A DNA stretch of 64,000 nucleotides, from positions 6,018,501-6,082,500 of the forward strand of contig JAYKKT010000046.1 of the NCBI GenBank assembly GCA_036023115.1. The letters run 5' to 3'. The translations under genes and the position numbers were made by a program. The notes beneath the pieces are model-generated. The model made no database searches. It saw only the letters and a program-made list of their open reading frames with translations, and was not told the DNA's origin. Shown in pieces: positions 12,226 to 24,009 of this stretch (its first letter is position 1; every line of letters starts with the position of its first letter). The stretch is from Brasenia schreberi. Its lineage: Eukaryota; Streptophyta; Magnoliopsida; Nymphaeales; Cabombaceae.

Positions 12226-12505
12226 CACTGTTCAGCGCACTCAGTTACATCAGTAAGATGTGAACACTTCAAACCTGACAAAGCACGATATGTCAGTGGT
12301 TCCAGAATGGCTATCTCCAGATTGTACACAATACCACCAAATTTGGATGTTCCCACAAAAGAAGACACTGTTCAGCGCACTCAGTTACATCAATAAGATG
12401 TGAACACTTCAAACCTGACAAAGCACGATATGTCAGTGGTTCCAGAATGGCTATCTCCAGATTGTACACAATACCACCAAATTTGGATGTTCCCACAAAT
12501 GAAGA
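12226..12505 (-). repeat. 140-bp perfect-phase tandem duplication in an unknown open frame
   Basis: Copies at 12226-12365 and 12366-12505, each starting CACTGTTCAGCGCACTCAGT, differ by only a couple of bases (CAGTAAG/CAATAAG and an A/T near the end). On the minus strand the region is open: from 12565 it reads MDFYLQVLSSRPGGLYTS and then SSFVGTSKFGGIVYNLEIAI through LSGLKCSHL. Since 140 is not a multiple of three, the second copy shifts the frame. The protein is not recognised; the residue mix is gene-like, so this may be an exon of an unknown or broken gene. Confidence 0.8.
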
Positions 12506-12599
12506 CACAATTGATGTGTACAAACCCCCAGGCCTGGAACTAAGCACTTGCAAATAAAAGTCCACAGTTGAAGGCTAGAAAACATCTTCTGCCAAACAG

Positions 12600-13640
12600 A
12601 CTACATATTTGGGATAAAAACACGTCAGTCATACTATAGTTATACTGTCCCCTCTCCGTAGATAGTTAATGATGAAGAAATCATTAATTAAAATTTACTC
12701 TTTATCGTGAAGGGTATTGATTTGTGATACTCCTACCGTAGCTTATGATAGAGTACAGTATGGATTTTCTTGTATATAATATATAAAAATTTACTTAAAA
12801 TTTACAAATCCACAAAATAAAAAAAGGGGGAAAACAAGTTCTAGCAGAAGACATAGAAAAAATATATAAACATTAATAAATTAACAAATAAAATTTATTT
12901 TTTAAAACAAAAAAATAACATTTATGATATTTAGTGTACGCTATGATAATTTTTTACAGACACGGGACATCATTGGAAGCAAGTCCTAAAAGGATATAAA
13001 TAGAGATCTTCCCATTGTTATCAGTATCGTACTGTATTGTACGATATGATGTGATACATATCGTATCGTGACACTGGTATATCGCAAGTTGAAGTTATCG
13101 GGTTGTATTCTGCGATACAGCTCGTATCACACGATATGGCCACAGGGTCTCATGTTCCTATTTTCTTGGTTCTACAGGCAGTGCGGATCTGTTTCAACCT
13201 ATCGAGCCAAGGTCGAAACTAGACATGTCTAGGGACAGGCCCACCTAAGTTAAACTGTGTAAATCCACCCTTTTACAAGAGCATGGACCCATATTCCTAA
13301 TGAACCCCGAGAGTTCGACTCGAATTTGTTAAAGTTTAGAACAATAGAAAAGCTTATTGGTTTGGAACCAATCATGCTAAATGATAGTCCCTGGCCGAAC
13401 AGAAACTGACATTTGTTGGAGTTTATTGAAAGCTCTCAATGTGGTCTCCAGTGGCTCCTAAGGTGCTCTATGGCATCTGTGCAAGGCTCCCAACCCGGGT
13501 TGTGATATACATTTTGAGTTTTTTGAATTTTTTTTCTTTGTATTTGTTATTTTTTTGTGTTTTTCTTTTTTTTTAATGACAATATATGAGGTTATTAAGT
13601 GTGTGGATATGATTTTTATTGTATTCGTGAAGTGGGAGAC
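12600..13640. other. No gene; GTATCGTA-rich palindromic cluster
   Basis: A cluster at about 13020-13140 has many forms of ATCGTATCGT and its complement (GTACGATATGAT, ATATCGTATCGT, GATACAGC, TCACACGATATG), so it could fold on itself. Similar GTATCG-rich stretches occur in plant genomes as remains of DNA transposons; that origin is inferred. The remainder is A/T-rich. Confidence 0.45.
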
Positions 13641-14420
13641 AAACTATTAGAGTGTTATTCGATATATTCGGCAAAAAATGACTAAGGGAGTATTTTTATC
13701 ATCTTCATATTTACTTCAATTAAATGCATATACTGATATTGATTGGGGTGGTAATCTCAATGACAGACACTCCACGACTTGTTATTGCATTTTTCTTGGC
13801 AACTCTCTTGTCTCCTGAAAATGCAAGAAACAACAAAATGTGTCCATTTCCTCTACTGAAGCTGAGTATCGCGTAATCGCCAACATGACTACTGAATTGA
13901 CTTGGCTCAGACGACTACTACAAGACTTAGGCGTGACACTCGAGTTCACTCCAATTTTGTACTGCGATAACAAGAGTACTATGTATATAGCTAACAACCA
14001 CACATTTAATGAAGGACCAAATATATCGAAATAAATTGTCATTATGTTCATGAAGAGTATCTACATAGCAATTTGACACTATAGTTTGTTAGATTTGAGT
14101 ATCAACTTGCAGATGCCTTCACCAAATCGCTACCCACTCCACGACTTCACTTCTTAGTTAGCAAACTTTCGGTCATGGCACCATTAGTTTGAGGGAGGGT
14201 GTTAAAAAAGCCCAAACGGCTACCTGAGGTAACCGTTGGGCCAACCCCGGAGACTGACAGGGGGTTGCATCTGAGTTCACTCTTACTTTCCTTCCCACTT
14301 CTCTTCCCTTCCTCTCTCTTTCTCGTGTATTCTATAAATACTCCTCTTGTAAATATTTTTCATTCAAGCCCTTTGTGGCTAAATAATATTCATTTTTTAA
14401 TATATTGTGCTTTTGTTGCA
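13640..14420 (+). mobile_element. Ty1/copia retrotransposon, decayed 3' part
   Basis: End of a copia pol gene followed by polypurine tract and LTR. In one frame: VIRYIRQKMTKGVFLSSS, AYTDIDWGGNLNDRHST, then SISSTEAEYRVIANM, TWLRRLLQDLGV and LYCDNKSTMYIAN. These are the C-terminal RNase H motifs of copia elements. A stop replaces the Trp normally seen after NSLVS, and another stop follows at 14032. Remains of the tail (QLADAFTKSLPTPRL) are in another frame. No 5' LTR, gag, integrase or RT was found nearby, so this is a truncated copy. Confidence 0.85.
14200..14420 (+). repeat. 3' LTR of the truncated copia element
   Basis: Directly after the purine-rich GTTTGAGGGAGGG (about 14188-14199) the LTR begins TGTTAAAAAAGCCC and probably ends at TTGCA (14420), the TG...CA form. 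A TATA box (TATAAATA, 14333-14340) lies inside. The right boundary is a guess as there is no second LTR to compare. Confidence 0.6.
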
Positions 14421-14443
14421 TACGCTTTATTATAATTTTTTTT

Positions 14444-14767
14444 CTAAGGCTTTTGAGAGTCATATTTTAAGGTAATATTCATAAACCTTCCGCTGCCACA
14501 ATCAAGATCATCTTCGTAAACAACGCTTAATTCCTCCCATAGAGCCTTACTTCCTTTTTCTCGTGTTACAAGATCCAAAGATAAAGCAAATCCACAACAA
14601 GAAAGAAGATGAATCTGAACAACTTCTGCCAAGATAAGAATGGAAGAAATATTATCTAGACCCTCTATTAAGAAAGTTTCATCAACATAATTTGCACAAA
14701 CGGTTGCCAACGATTCAAAACATAGAGACCAGATGTTCACCACGGCATTTGACTCAAAATATGCCAA
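14444..14767 (-). other. Unrecognised 107-codon open frame
   Basis: Starts MAYFESNAVVNIWSLCFESL, contains VYEDDLDCGSGRFMN and ends YDSQKP. No domain was recognised. It lies next to the copia LTR and has no visible splice partners, so it may be an exon relic or chance. Confidence 0.2.
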
Positions 14768-15382
14768 GTATGTACTACAGAAGGCTAACTACTTAAAAGA
14801 AATCAGGTTGGTAGTGTAATTGCGTGCTTTTGCATCGTACAAGATAAGAGTATACTAGTAGTAAGACAATACAAGCAATTATCTACTCTCAAATAAAGCA
14901 ATTGAGCCATGTACATAGTAGCAAAGACGAACAACTAAGGAACTAAGCAAAGAAAAGCTCACCACCATTGTCATCTCCCACAATCGAAGAGCCGATGAAT
15001 GGCTTCTTAGCATCAAATCTTCTGTAAATCAAAGTGAGCGTCAACTATTGGTCATGAGCTCGCTATGGTGGGGTTCTAAATCGAAACAATTAACGGTGGC
15101 TTGCAAATGATCCATGGCACAATCTTTCGGACGACAATCCAAAAGTTCACTTCGGAATCAATCTCGACGGCTTCGGTGCCTCGTCTGATAAGTAGGGAGC
15201 AGCCCGCATTGCTGAGCATGCCTTATACATCGAGTTATAAAATGAATGAAGAGGGTTTGAAGCTTACGCATAAAAGAGCTTCAAAAGGACAATCGTACAA
15301 CTTCATATATATCTCCTATGTTAGATTTCCCTGCAACTTTCGATCTCATGCGGTCATCCTATGAAATAAATGGACACCCGCC

Positions 15383-15383
<1 letters not shown>

Positions 15384-15421
<38 letters not shown>
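15384..15421 (+). repeat. (CT)n microsatellite
   Basis: About 38 bases of CT, just before the dispersed element at 15437. Confidence 0.9.
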
Positions 15422-15422
<1 letters not shown>

Positions 15423-15436
15423 AATCAGAATCTAGT

Positions 15437-15660
15437 TGGACCTGATTAGGGATGGCAAATCGGCTCGGGTCACTTGATAAAAAAGGATGACCCAGATCCA
15501 CCGCAATTTTTCTTGGGATCATATTCTTTGAACCCGGACCCCTTCAGATTCGGGTCGACCCCAATATTTAGAATATATACCTTACATACATTATACATAC
15601 CTACATAAGTATATATAACATTCATATATTGTACACTTATATGCCTATATCACGCGTATA
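15437..15660 (+). repeat. Dispersed element GGCAAATCGG + TACATA tail, copy 1
   Basis: Begins TTAGGGATGGCAAATCGGCT followed by GGGTCAC, continues with GACCC/GGGTC words (AACCCGGACC, ATTCGGGTCGACCCCAATAT) and passes into a TACATA-rich tail. The same order is found inverted at 31150-31345 and, more diverged, at 61525-61810. The GGGTGGCAAA-type start resembles hAT termini; classification is inferred. Confidence 0.6.
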
Positions 15661-15679
15661 ATAAGCTTGTGAAATAGGA

Positions 15680-18600
15680 GCACAAAGAAACAATCGTGCA
15701 AAAGTCCTCTTTAATTATCCTTAAGGAAAATTGCTTTTTAATCAAGTACAATATGTAAAATATATAAGTTTACTCTTGCCAGCAATTGCATGAGAGCCGA
15801 GGAGGTGTAACCACTAATGTAAGAGTAATTATCATTAACGCCGACTTCTAAAAGTATCAATAGGAAAATTTTCCTTAAGTTCCAAAATGTATCAATAGGA
15901 AAATTTTCCTAATTCCTATATGTATAAAAGGCTTGTCTTGTATACTCTTCAACAGATCATGAAACAACCAAATTCGAGTTCAAACGACTAATATAGAATT
16001 GAAAAAATATGTCTTATTAGTAATATCCAAGGTCTCAATGACTCAATATACCTTCTCAAAAAAAGGATATAACTCGATCAATTCTAGTATGAATGAGTTG
16101 TGTCTTATTCTTTGGAATGGTCATTGTGTAGTCTTTTCGAAAAAATAAGAATCGCATAAATTAGAGATCAAACAAGAGTTATAGCAAAAGCAAGTATGCA
16201 AGGCCTGATAATTGGTTCATAAAAAGGTTAAAAATCACCAAAACCTAATTCTTATTTGAATTGATAGTTTTTTGTTCATTGAGTAGTCTCATTTGTCTAT
16301 TTTATATTGAGAGAGATGCGGCTAGAGTACTACAACCATGTCAAGTTGTCAAAGACCAATCTGATTTTTGTCTGAAGATAACCCAAACAAGGAATATTCC
16401 AAAGTTTTTCCATTAAATTTTAACCTTACTCGATAAGAACTCCAAAAAACTATCAGCATCCGATCTTATCATCTTCACTGAGATACGTCTCTACCGAGTC
16501 ACAGGGAACTACATTGCGTAAGTCTTTTTGAGCCATGTAAAAACGGAGGTCAACATTCTCTAGCACACTTTGCATCTCATCAACTCCAAACAATAAGAAC
16601 ACTGTGCCATTTGAGTTGAGTCATCCTCGGAAACAACTCTCTCACCATATTTGCCAGAAAAGGGGAGAACGAAACCATGGTTTTCTCTCTTTACCAAAAG
16701 TAACTACTAATAGGGGTTCTGAGATTCAAAAGTCTTTCTCTTATTTTCAACACTATGGACGGCTTTAAGGTACCAACAAAGCCATATGATAAAGAGGCAG
16801 AAATCAGGTGTGGCTGCATTCTATCTTTAATCCCATTGCCTACATCTTATTTGCATCTTTATTTTATAGGGTTTACATGTGTGTTTGTCAATGTATACAT
16901 CTTATTCATATCATGCCTCTATTCTATTAAGCATAAACACAGAAACCACATAGTTTTGAGCAAGTCAATAGTCTTCTTTGTACTGATCCATATATGCACT
17001 CGGATGAATTTTATTCAATGTCCACATAAGCTTAGTATTAAGTTTTGTTATGGTTTTGGAGTCAGTTTCGTGTAAATTTTGATTCGCTTTTGCATATTTC
17101 ATAGTTGATTTGCTATAGTACTTCTGCACGAAGTACTTGTTACACAAAAATTACGATGCATTAAACCAACGAATCTACTTAACTTCAGTTTAACTCCTTT
17201 GAATAGCCTTACAAGTTTGCCGTCTTAGTTAGAAATCCTTTCTGTTTAGTTTGCAGCCTTGTTTAGAAATTCTTTATGTTTAGTTTGCAGTTCCATACCT
17301 ATAACCTGGGATGTCCAATTTGCTTAGAGCAGGTAAAACCTGCAGTTGAACAAAGCCACCTAATGTTCGGTCCTTAAAGTTTAGGACCCCAAGGGTCTCC
17401 ACACCATTTGCACCACCAAATTGGTCACAAATCATCGGCGAACAAAACTCCATTCTTGTATTGGATCAATTATATTCTCTATTATTGTTGTACATGATTG
17501 TAGAGGTATAGCATAAATGCATCCGATAATGTGGGCAGTGGTGGACCCACTTTAGGATGAGATCAGGCATGCAGTTCACCAAATTTTGCATATAGAAAAT
17601 ACAAGTGTTTTATAGACATGAAATATAAGTTTGCATCATCCAAAAAAAAATTCCACTGAATGCAGGTGTTGGGTGGAGGTGGACCAGTGGCATTCGGATG
17701 TGGGATTCTGAAGAAAGATGTAATATTGGTCTTAGTTACATTTTATATAGTCATCCTGATGTGAGCCGAAAAGGTAATTGCGTTATTACCTCTTCAAGGA
17801 TGTAGGTATATGCATCCTTTTGTAATGGAAATTCTTTTGCAATGACCAATTTCATACCATTCTTGGTTATCAATTGATGGTGATTACAATTGTCTCTACG
17901 ATTGTCTCTGTTATGTCTTCATCGGATATGATCACCTTACTGAAATTCACCATGTTACAACTCATTTGGACTTTATATGATGCAGTTGAAAATCTTATCA
18001 AAATACTTTTGCAATTGTCAACCACCTTTGAAGTGTTCAGTAGTTACAAATACAAAAAGAAACAAAGACGGTTTTATGGTCATCCTATTGGGTAAGTTGA
18101 TATTTTTTCTATGTATATATATACATATTCATTTGATATGATAACTAGGTAATTCAAAGTAATTGCTTTGAGTATATAGAACCTTTATTGCTCCAAGGGT
18201 TGTTTTTTCTGAATGGTGCGGAAAGACTCGAGAGTATCACTAGTACAGAATATCACAAGTGCTCATGTTGGTGTGCTGCTTATAGAGACATAAAGATACT
18301 AGAGATTCAATGCGAGTTCTATAAGGTAAAGACTGAAGAAGATTATGTGTGATGCTGGCAAAGCCTGGAAATACTAGGGATCCGAAGTTAGATAAGATAA
18401 AAGGTTGAAAAGGATTTTTATCGGAACAAGGTGACTGAAATGTCAAAGATTTTTGCGGAAGTAGAAAGTGTAGTACCGAAGAAGAAGACAGAAAATCTTA
18501 AATTAGAAGACTGTCCAATTGTTTTTTCCTCTTTAGTGTATAATTATAAGTAAGATTTTACTATTAATGCATTTTATGGTCTAAGAATGCAACCTGAACT

Positions 18601-18690
18601 TTGTAGAAAGGTTATAAATTCATCATACATTATGGTTAATAAAATTACACCAGTAAATATCCACAATGAATCCTCGAATACTTAAGATAA
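15680..18690. other. No recognised gene
   Basis: About 3 kb downstream of the cyclin-L gene with no family match. Small direct repeats occur at 15857-15913 (TATCAATAGGAAAATTTTCC, twice) and 17230-17295 (TTTAGTTTGCAG, twice). The part nearest 18700 should hold the cyclin-L 3' UTR: on the minus strand there are A/T-rich stretches but no single convincing poly(A) signal. Confidence 0.4.
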
Positions 18691-18699
18691 ATCTGTAGC

Positions 18700-21600
18700 T
18701 CATGCATAAGAATGATGTCGATGCCTGTCTTTCTCACGAGAAGAAGAATAACTGTGGTAGTCACCTCGATCTGCAAACAGCAAGTTTCAAGTTAGGGAGA
18801 ACAAAATATAATACAAGATCCATAAGCAATAAAATCAAGTACCTCGTGATGAGTGGTGCCTTGATTTGTCTAAGTGTCCTGTAAGATGCAAAAACAGGAT
18901 ACCATTAAAGAAATTATCACGGTCGTAGACGAGCTGAGAATAACAAAATAAGATCAAGTAAACAAAATGATAATAAAAGTAGCCTTTGTTTTCATTACCA
19001 GAATCTTTTCCTTTCTCCTTGCTCCAATGACGACTTCTTTCCCTGAGTTTATCTATGTTCCTTTCTGTCTCCTTTTCTCTTTCTCTTTCCCTATCGGAAT
19101 CCCTCCCCCTATCGGAATCCCTCCCCCTATTACGATCTCGAGTTCTTGATCTCTCCTCCCGTTCCTTCTCCTTGCCTCTGTCCCCATTGGCATCCACCCG
19201 TTGATGATTGAGTTTTGTTTTCCCACAGTCTTCTTCGTTGACCTCCCCTTTTGGTGCACCTGAAACAGCCTCCTCAGACTTGCCAGATTCTTTTAAGAAA
19301 TCAACTGCTACCTTTGTTGAATCTTTAGCACCAGCAGTCTCTGTGTTTGGTGTCCCAGATTGTGCTGGGGTATCATTCCCGTTAGGTGTTGCCTAAGGAA
19401 GGAGTTAAGAATTAATATGATGAAAACAAGAATGACAGAAATCTTCGGATACTTAACACATAATGAAGGCTCACCTTTGGAGCTGAGGTTTGGGAGTCCC
19501 TTATCTTACTGGATAATGTAAAAGAATCAGAATCTTTAGATACAAGTACATATTGTGCCTTGGGAAGAGAATAAAGATGAGCAAGGACTTTACACACTTC
19601 ATCAATACCAGCTTTATCCGCACCAAAAATAGTCCACCAAGCTGGGTTTTCAGGAAGGGGAAGCTGAAACCGACGAGCTGCGGCATATACAACTCCACAG
19701 GCCACAACTTCGCTTTTGAAGCAGACACATAATGTTGTACGCAAACTACAGTGCAAAGTGGAGAAGCCAAAACAATTAACAAAACTTAGTATTCAGAAAA
19801 ATCTAGCAGAAACATCACTTGTCAAGAAACAAGCACAGTATAGCTTTGCCATCCAAGGAACAAGCATGATATGTCACCAGGATGCAGGACAAATGATGGA
19901 ATTTTACGAATTAAGTTTGCTTTCGCCATTTGTGAAATGTTGGATGATGACCAAATGATTCTTTTGAAGAATCACATGCATCCATAGGTTGTACCAAAAC
20001 AAGTACGCTGAGTGGTCATCAAGAGAGAAGAGACAAAAGAAAATGCACTACCTCCTGCAGAATGCCCTATTATAACAAGTGATGCATCTTCCTAACTGGG
20101 GATAGTGAGAGGCCCTTTTAGAAGACGTGCTGTGAAGGAACAAGAAGAGTTAAAAGCTCGATCACGCAAACAGTGATGCATTTTGTAGTCAAATCCATAC
20201 AAATGAGGTGGTACATATTTTTATTTGTTTAACTTTTTATCAAGAGCATCAACAACCCAATGTACCAAACCTGCAAGTATCGACCCCAAAAACGTGCATT
20301 TGGACAAGAGAACAAGTCCAAATAACTTCTAGATGAATGTAAGAGAAGTCAATAGACGAGTGCTACCTTGTAGGAACAATGCAAGCTTAGGATGTAAATG
20401 GAGGCTGGGGCAAAAGAGACGCACGAATGTTTGGAGACAACAAAGGAATAAGGAGCAGTAAGGCTCTGCGGAAGAGAAGTAATAAACGCAAGTTGAAGAC
20501 GCTATGTCATGACAGAGAGATGAACATGTATACATATATAGACATTGGGCAGACTCGAGCATTAAAAATGAACTCCGGTGAAGAGCCTTTCTTGGTAGCC
20601 CAAAGGATGGAAACAATTTTGTTAAATGCAGCTTGTCTATAAGCATGTATGTTTAGTTAATAACTCACACTCTAGTTAATGACACTGTATATATTCCCAA
20701 ATATAGAGTGAATGTCAAATCTCAAAGGTATACCTATCATTGGCTAGATTCCATGCTTCCTGCCTCAATTCTTTAGGGGCTCCAAGTGTTTCAAGATAAG
20801 AAGGTATAAACTTGTGAGGATGCTCCACGTGACAGATAAATCCCATCTCTTTCAGCAAGTGGCGTTCTGTTCTGATCAGTTCCATTTTCAGATCAGTGTA
20901 TTTCTGTAAAGTAGAAAAGAATGGCATTTAGAAATCAGGCACAAGGACATGAAAACGTATTCAGAAGCATGTGAAAAAACTGTGCATGTACGTGTTGAGC
21001 AAGAGAGAGAGGAAGAAAATATGTGAACATAAAACGTGGGAAAAGTAAAGAAATTACCTTAGAGAAGAAGTCAAAACGCTCAAGTGGTCGATTTTCTCTC
21101 CTACACTCCATTCGATGAAATACCAAAAATATATGTTTAGCTTTTCTTGGGCTTTCTTCCAGCTTTGAGGCAAGCCAAACGCAGCTGGCAGCAACTTTCT
21201 GCAAATCACAAGTTAAGGAGACCATGAAAAACAATGTTGAGAAAAGAATGCCAGCTGACACTTTGTTAGGGCATCATGCTCTTGTTAGCAGAATCAGACG
21301 TTTTTAGAGAACCAAGTTGCTAAGCAAAACCAGCATGAACTTCCACGACACAATGATGGAAACAAATATATTTACAGTAATTATTGTCTAATAACTGAAA
21401 CCTTAATGCGAAAAATCATTCACTCGATTCTGTCCATGACACCATTAATGAGATTAACAGAACATAACTTTGGTAGAATAGAAAGTAAACCAGTTCAAAT
21501 GAAACAAATATTATGTCATGAGATTGAAGCCTTGATTATATGCATTATGCAACATGATTTCCCTGATTATAGTGCTTCTGAATAGTGTTACACGATAATT

Positions 21601-22020
21601 TAGAATCTTAAAGTTCAGTCGCCAATAGTTCCAAAAATCTTATCAAAATCAAAAAAATGAAAAGCACACTACTACCAATTAGCAAAAATGGACTTACCTT
21701 GACATTGAAACGAGCAAAAGATTTCTTGCAATAGAACCGATGAAAAAGAACCTGCCCTGTTGCCATAACAGCTTGAGGCCTATACAGATTAAGGAAAAAG
21801 AAAGTCGCAAAGGCATGGTTCATAAATAGAAAATAAATGAATAAAAACATAAGAAACGAAAAGGATACAATCTGAGCAGTATGCCACTTTCTTGGATCAA
21901 GTCACAGCCATAAAGTCGCAGAGTCGTTTCTGTTTCTTCATCAATGCCATCTTTTCTAGAAGGTGAGTTCTTCAGTTGATCATCCGTAACATAAAATGTG
22001 TCGATTGCTGTATAAATCAT
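18700..22020 (-). CDS. CYCL1: Cyclin-L (arginine-rich RS cyclin, CYCL1/MOS12 type)
   Basis: Complete gene, 438 aa in 8 exons with every phase matching and no stop: 22020-21869, 21779-21698, 21198-21058, 20903-20734, 19745-19475, 19392-18999, 18878-18843, 18770-18700. It starts MIYTAIDTFYVTDDQLKNS, the usual plant cyclin-L start. Cyclin box 1 spans about residues 40-125 (QAVMATGQVLFHRFYCKKSF; VAASCVWLASKLEESPRK; FHRMECRREN) and box 2 about 140-250 (RTERHLLKEMGFICHVEHPH; ELRQEAWNLAN; EVVACGVVYAAARRFQLPLP; VLAHLYSLPKAQY). The C-terminal part is an RS-like RD/RE/RS-rich domain ending in KSRHHSSR and a His-rich tail. Cyclin L pairs with CDK11/CDKG-type kinases in nuclear speckles and acts in pre-mRNA splicing; the Arabidopsis protein (MOS12) affects splicing of resistance genes. 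Length is close to the Arabidopsis 416 aa. A near-repeat of the RGRDSDRGRDSD type in exon 6 comes from a 15-16-base tandem repeat at about 19094-19130. Confidence 0.95.
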
Positions 22021-22053
22021 CTTGCAATCAGCTAGAAATTGCCACAACTCTAG
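22021..22053 (-). other. 5' UTR part of cyclin-L exon with upstream acceptor
   Basis: A TTGGTGCTGCAG acceptor at 22054 precedes 33 bases without ATG before the start codon, so the leader is probably split by an intron. The frame upstream of the ATG is not conserved with cyclin L. Confidence 0.55.
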
Positions 22054-22743
22054 CTGCAGCACCAATACAACAAACAAAAAGATAATTAGTTGAGTGCACT
22101 ATACTTTTTCACGGCCCACAAGCATCCTATGCTGCTAATGTTCCCAAATTAGCATTTCACTAAAGTTAATTACTTGTGTGATCAGGCATTTATTATCAAT
22201 ATATTAACTTTTGAACTCTACATAAGAATAGCATATGTGATTTAGCGTAGATCTTCATAAGGAGGACATTAACACTCTCACATTACATAGTACACTAGAT
22301 AGTACCACAGTGGATATGTAGAAAATGCACTAACAAATTCACCAAACAAAGTAAATCAGAATATACCACTGAAGAAAACCAGGTAAATAAATTAGAGAAA
22401 ATAACAGCAGACTTCAATTCAGATGGTCAAGAATCAGGATTAATTAATGCAAGGAAATCAGGGTGTAGAAGCAAAATTTTTACTGGCCCTAACGAATAGA
22501 ACCCAGAAAAAGAAGTGCATTTGGTGATGAAGATTTGGAGTGTGAGTGTGGGGCCTGTCCGGGCTTCACTGGTTGTCTTCCAATCACAGAAGGCTGGGAT
22601 CAACTGAGTTGTTCTTGGGTTGGTCCAATATAATTTACTGTGTTCTGTGATGTTTGGATGTCATTGCACGTGCCAGTTGTCACTGCCTGAATTCATGTGT
22701 TGTTGCTAATCTTAGTAGTTATAGGAGGGTTCAGGAGGTAGAC

Positions 22744-22927
22744 TTAAGGGGTGTTTGTTTGGGAGGCCAGAAGTAGGGATCTGGAACTCTAGTTGCAGTT
22801 CCAGCAATGGGGCCTCGTGATGGTGTAAATGGGCCCCGATGGGACACACTTTTTATTATGCGCTAAGGCCCATATTTGATCATGACTGGAACTGGAACAA
22901 CCGGTCTTGTAATCAAACACCCCCTTA
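22744..22927. mobile_element. Tourist/PIF-Harbinger-like MITE
   Basis: A 178-base unit (22747-22924) with inverted ends AGGGGTGTTTGTTTG and, on the other strand, GGGGGTGTTTGATT, flanked by TTA on each side (22744-22746 and 22925-22927). GGGTGTTTG-type ends with TTA target duplications are those of Tourist-like MITEs of the PIF/Harbinger group. It does not code for protein. It would lie in the proposed leader intron of the cyclin-L gene. Confidence 0.7.
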
Positions 22928-22929
22928 GG

Positions 22930-23980
22930 GATGGGTATGACTAACTGGGCTAAGTCTGGTTATGTTGACAAGGTGGAGGCTGATTTTAAGGTATGGGATT
23001 GATTTGAGGTAGGTAGGTAGACTAGGTAGGGTCAGGTCGAGCACTGCTATATCTTGGTTTTAGATAAAATTGGGTTGGACTATGCCTTTAGGGCAGGTTA
23101 AGGTTGAAGAGACCAGGTTCTAGGTGGTACGATTCAGCTAGATATATGAAGACAACGATATTGGGAAGATGTTGGCCGGCTGGGGTGTTTAACTTTGGAC
23201 TTAAGCTAGGTCGAAGCTTAGTAAGCTGAAACTATGGTCTGTTAAAGTATGTTGTGGGTATGACAGGTCTAAAGGTTCCTAGGGTATGTATGGGTAGGAG
23301 GTGATAGTATATGACGGTTAGGTGATTATGGTTGAAAGGAACAGGTCCAATTGGGTTTAACTTAGATTATATGGGCAAGGGATTAAGGACTAGGGTTGAA
23401 GATAAGGTAATGGAGCAGATATTAGGCTGTGTTAGGGGCTAGTTTAGCTGGGATCTCTACAGTTCAGATTCAGGTTATTTAGCAAGCTACTTTACTAGAA
23501 CTACCCAAAGATGATGATCAGGAGTCACTCAATCAAAATGGGAAATGTTCAAATGAGTAAAGTTCGGAAAATACAAGATTAAACCATGAATGTCAGAGTG
23601 AAAAAAGCAAGAGCCAAACCATGATATCAGAGGGTCCGCGAGAGAAAACAAACGGCTATAATTCCCATGAAGATGTTAAATCTGAATCTACAAATTCAAC
23701 GACCAAACAAGTGCCTGAACTCAGATTCCACAGCTCGGTCATGACAACCTTCGCCAAACAAGATACAGTCAGTCAAATATAAGAATAATAACTAGAAGAA
23801 TCAAGACACCAGAATTAATTTGGAAAACCCTCTAAAAAGTGTGATTCACTATGTTATCAATAGCAGTTAGTGGGCCCATAGTGCTTTACGCTAATATAGT
23901 GGTGGCATGAATATAATGGATTTGGTGGTACACTATCATAGATTCATAATATCATTTAAAATTAAAACTAATATAGAGGA
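22930..23980. other. No gene; G/T-rich stretch with TAGGT words
   Basis: From about 22980 to 23470 the plus strand is rich in G and T and poor in C, with repeated short words (GGTAGGTAGGTAG, CTAGGTAGGG, GGGTATG). No coding pattern. After 23500 the sequence is A-rich. Confidence 0.4.
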
Positions 23981-24009
23981 CAGAGGATACAGGTATTTAA
24001 AATTAAAGT

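Noticed and set aside
19053..19259. Overlapping minus-strand frame
   Set aside because: Shadow of cyclin-L exon 6 in another frame; the RS-domain frame joins the other exons in phase.
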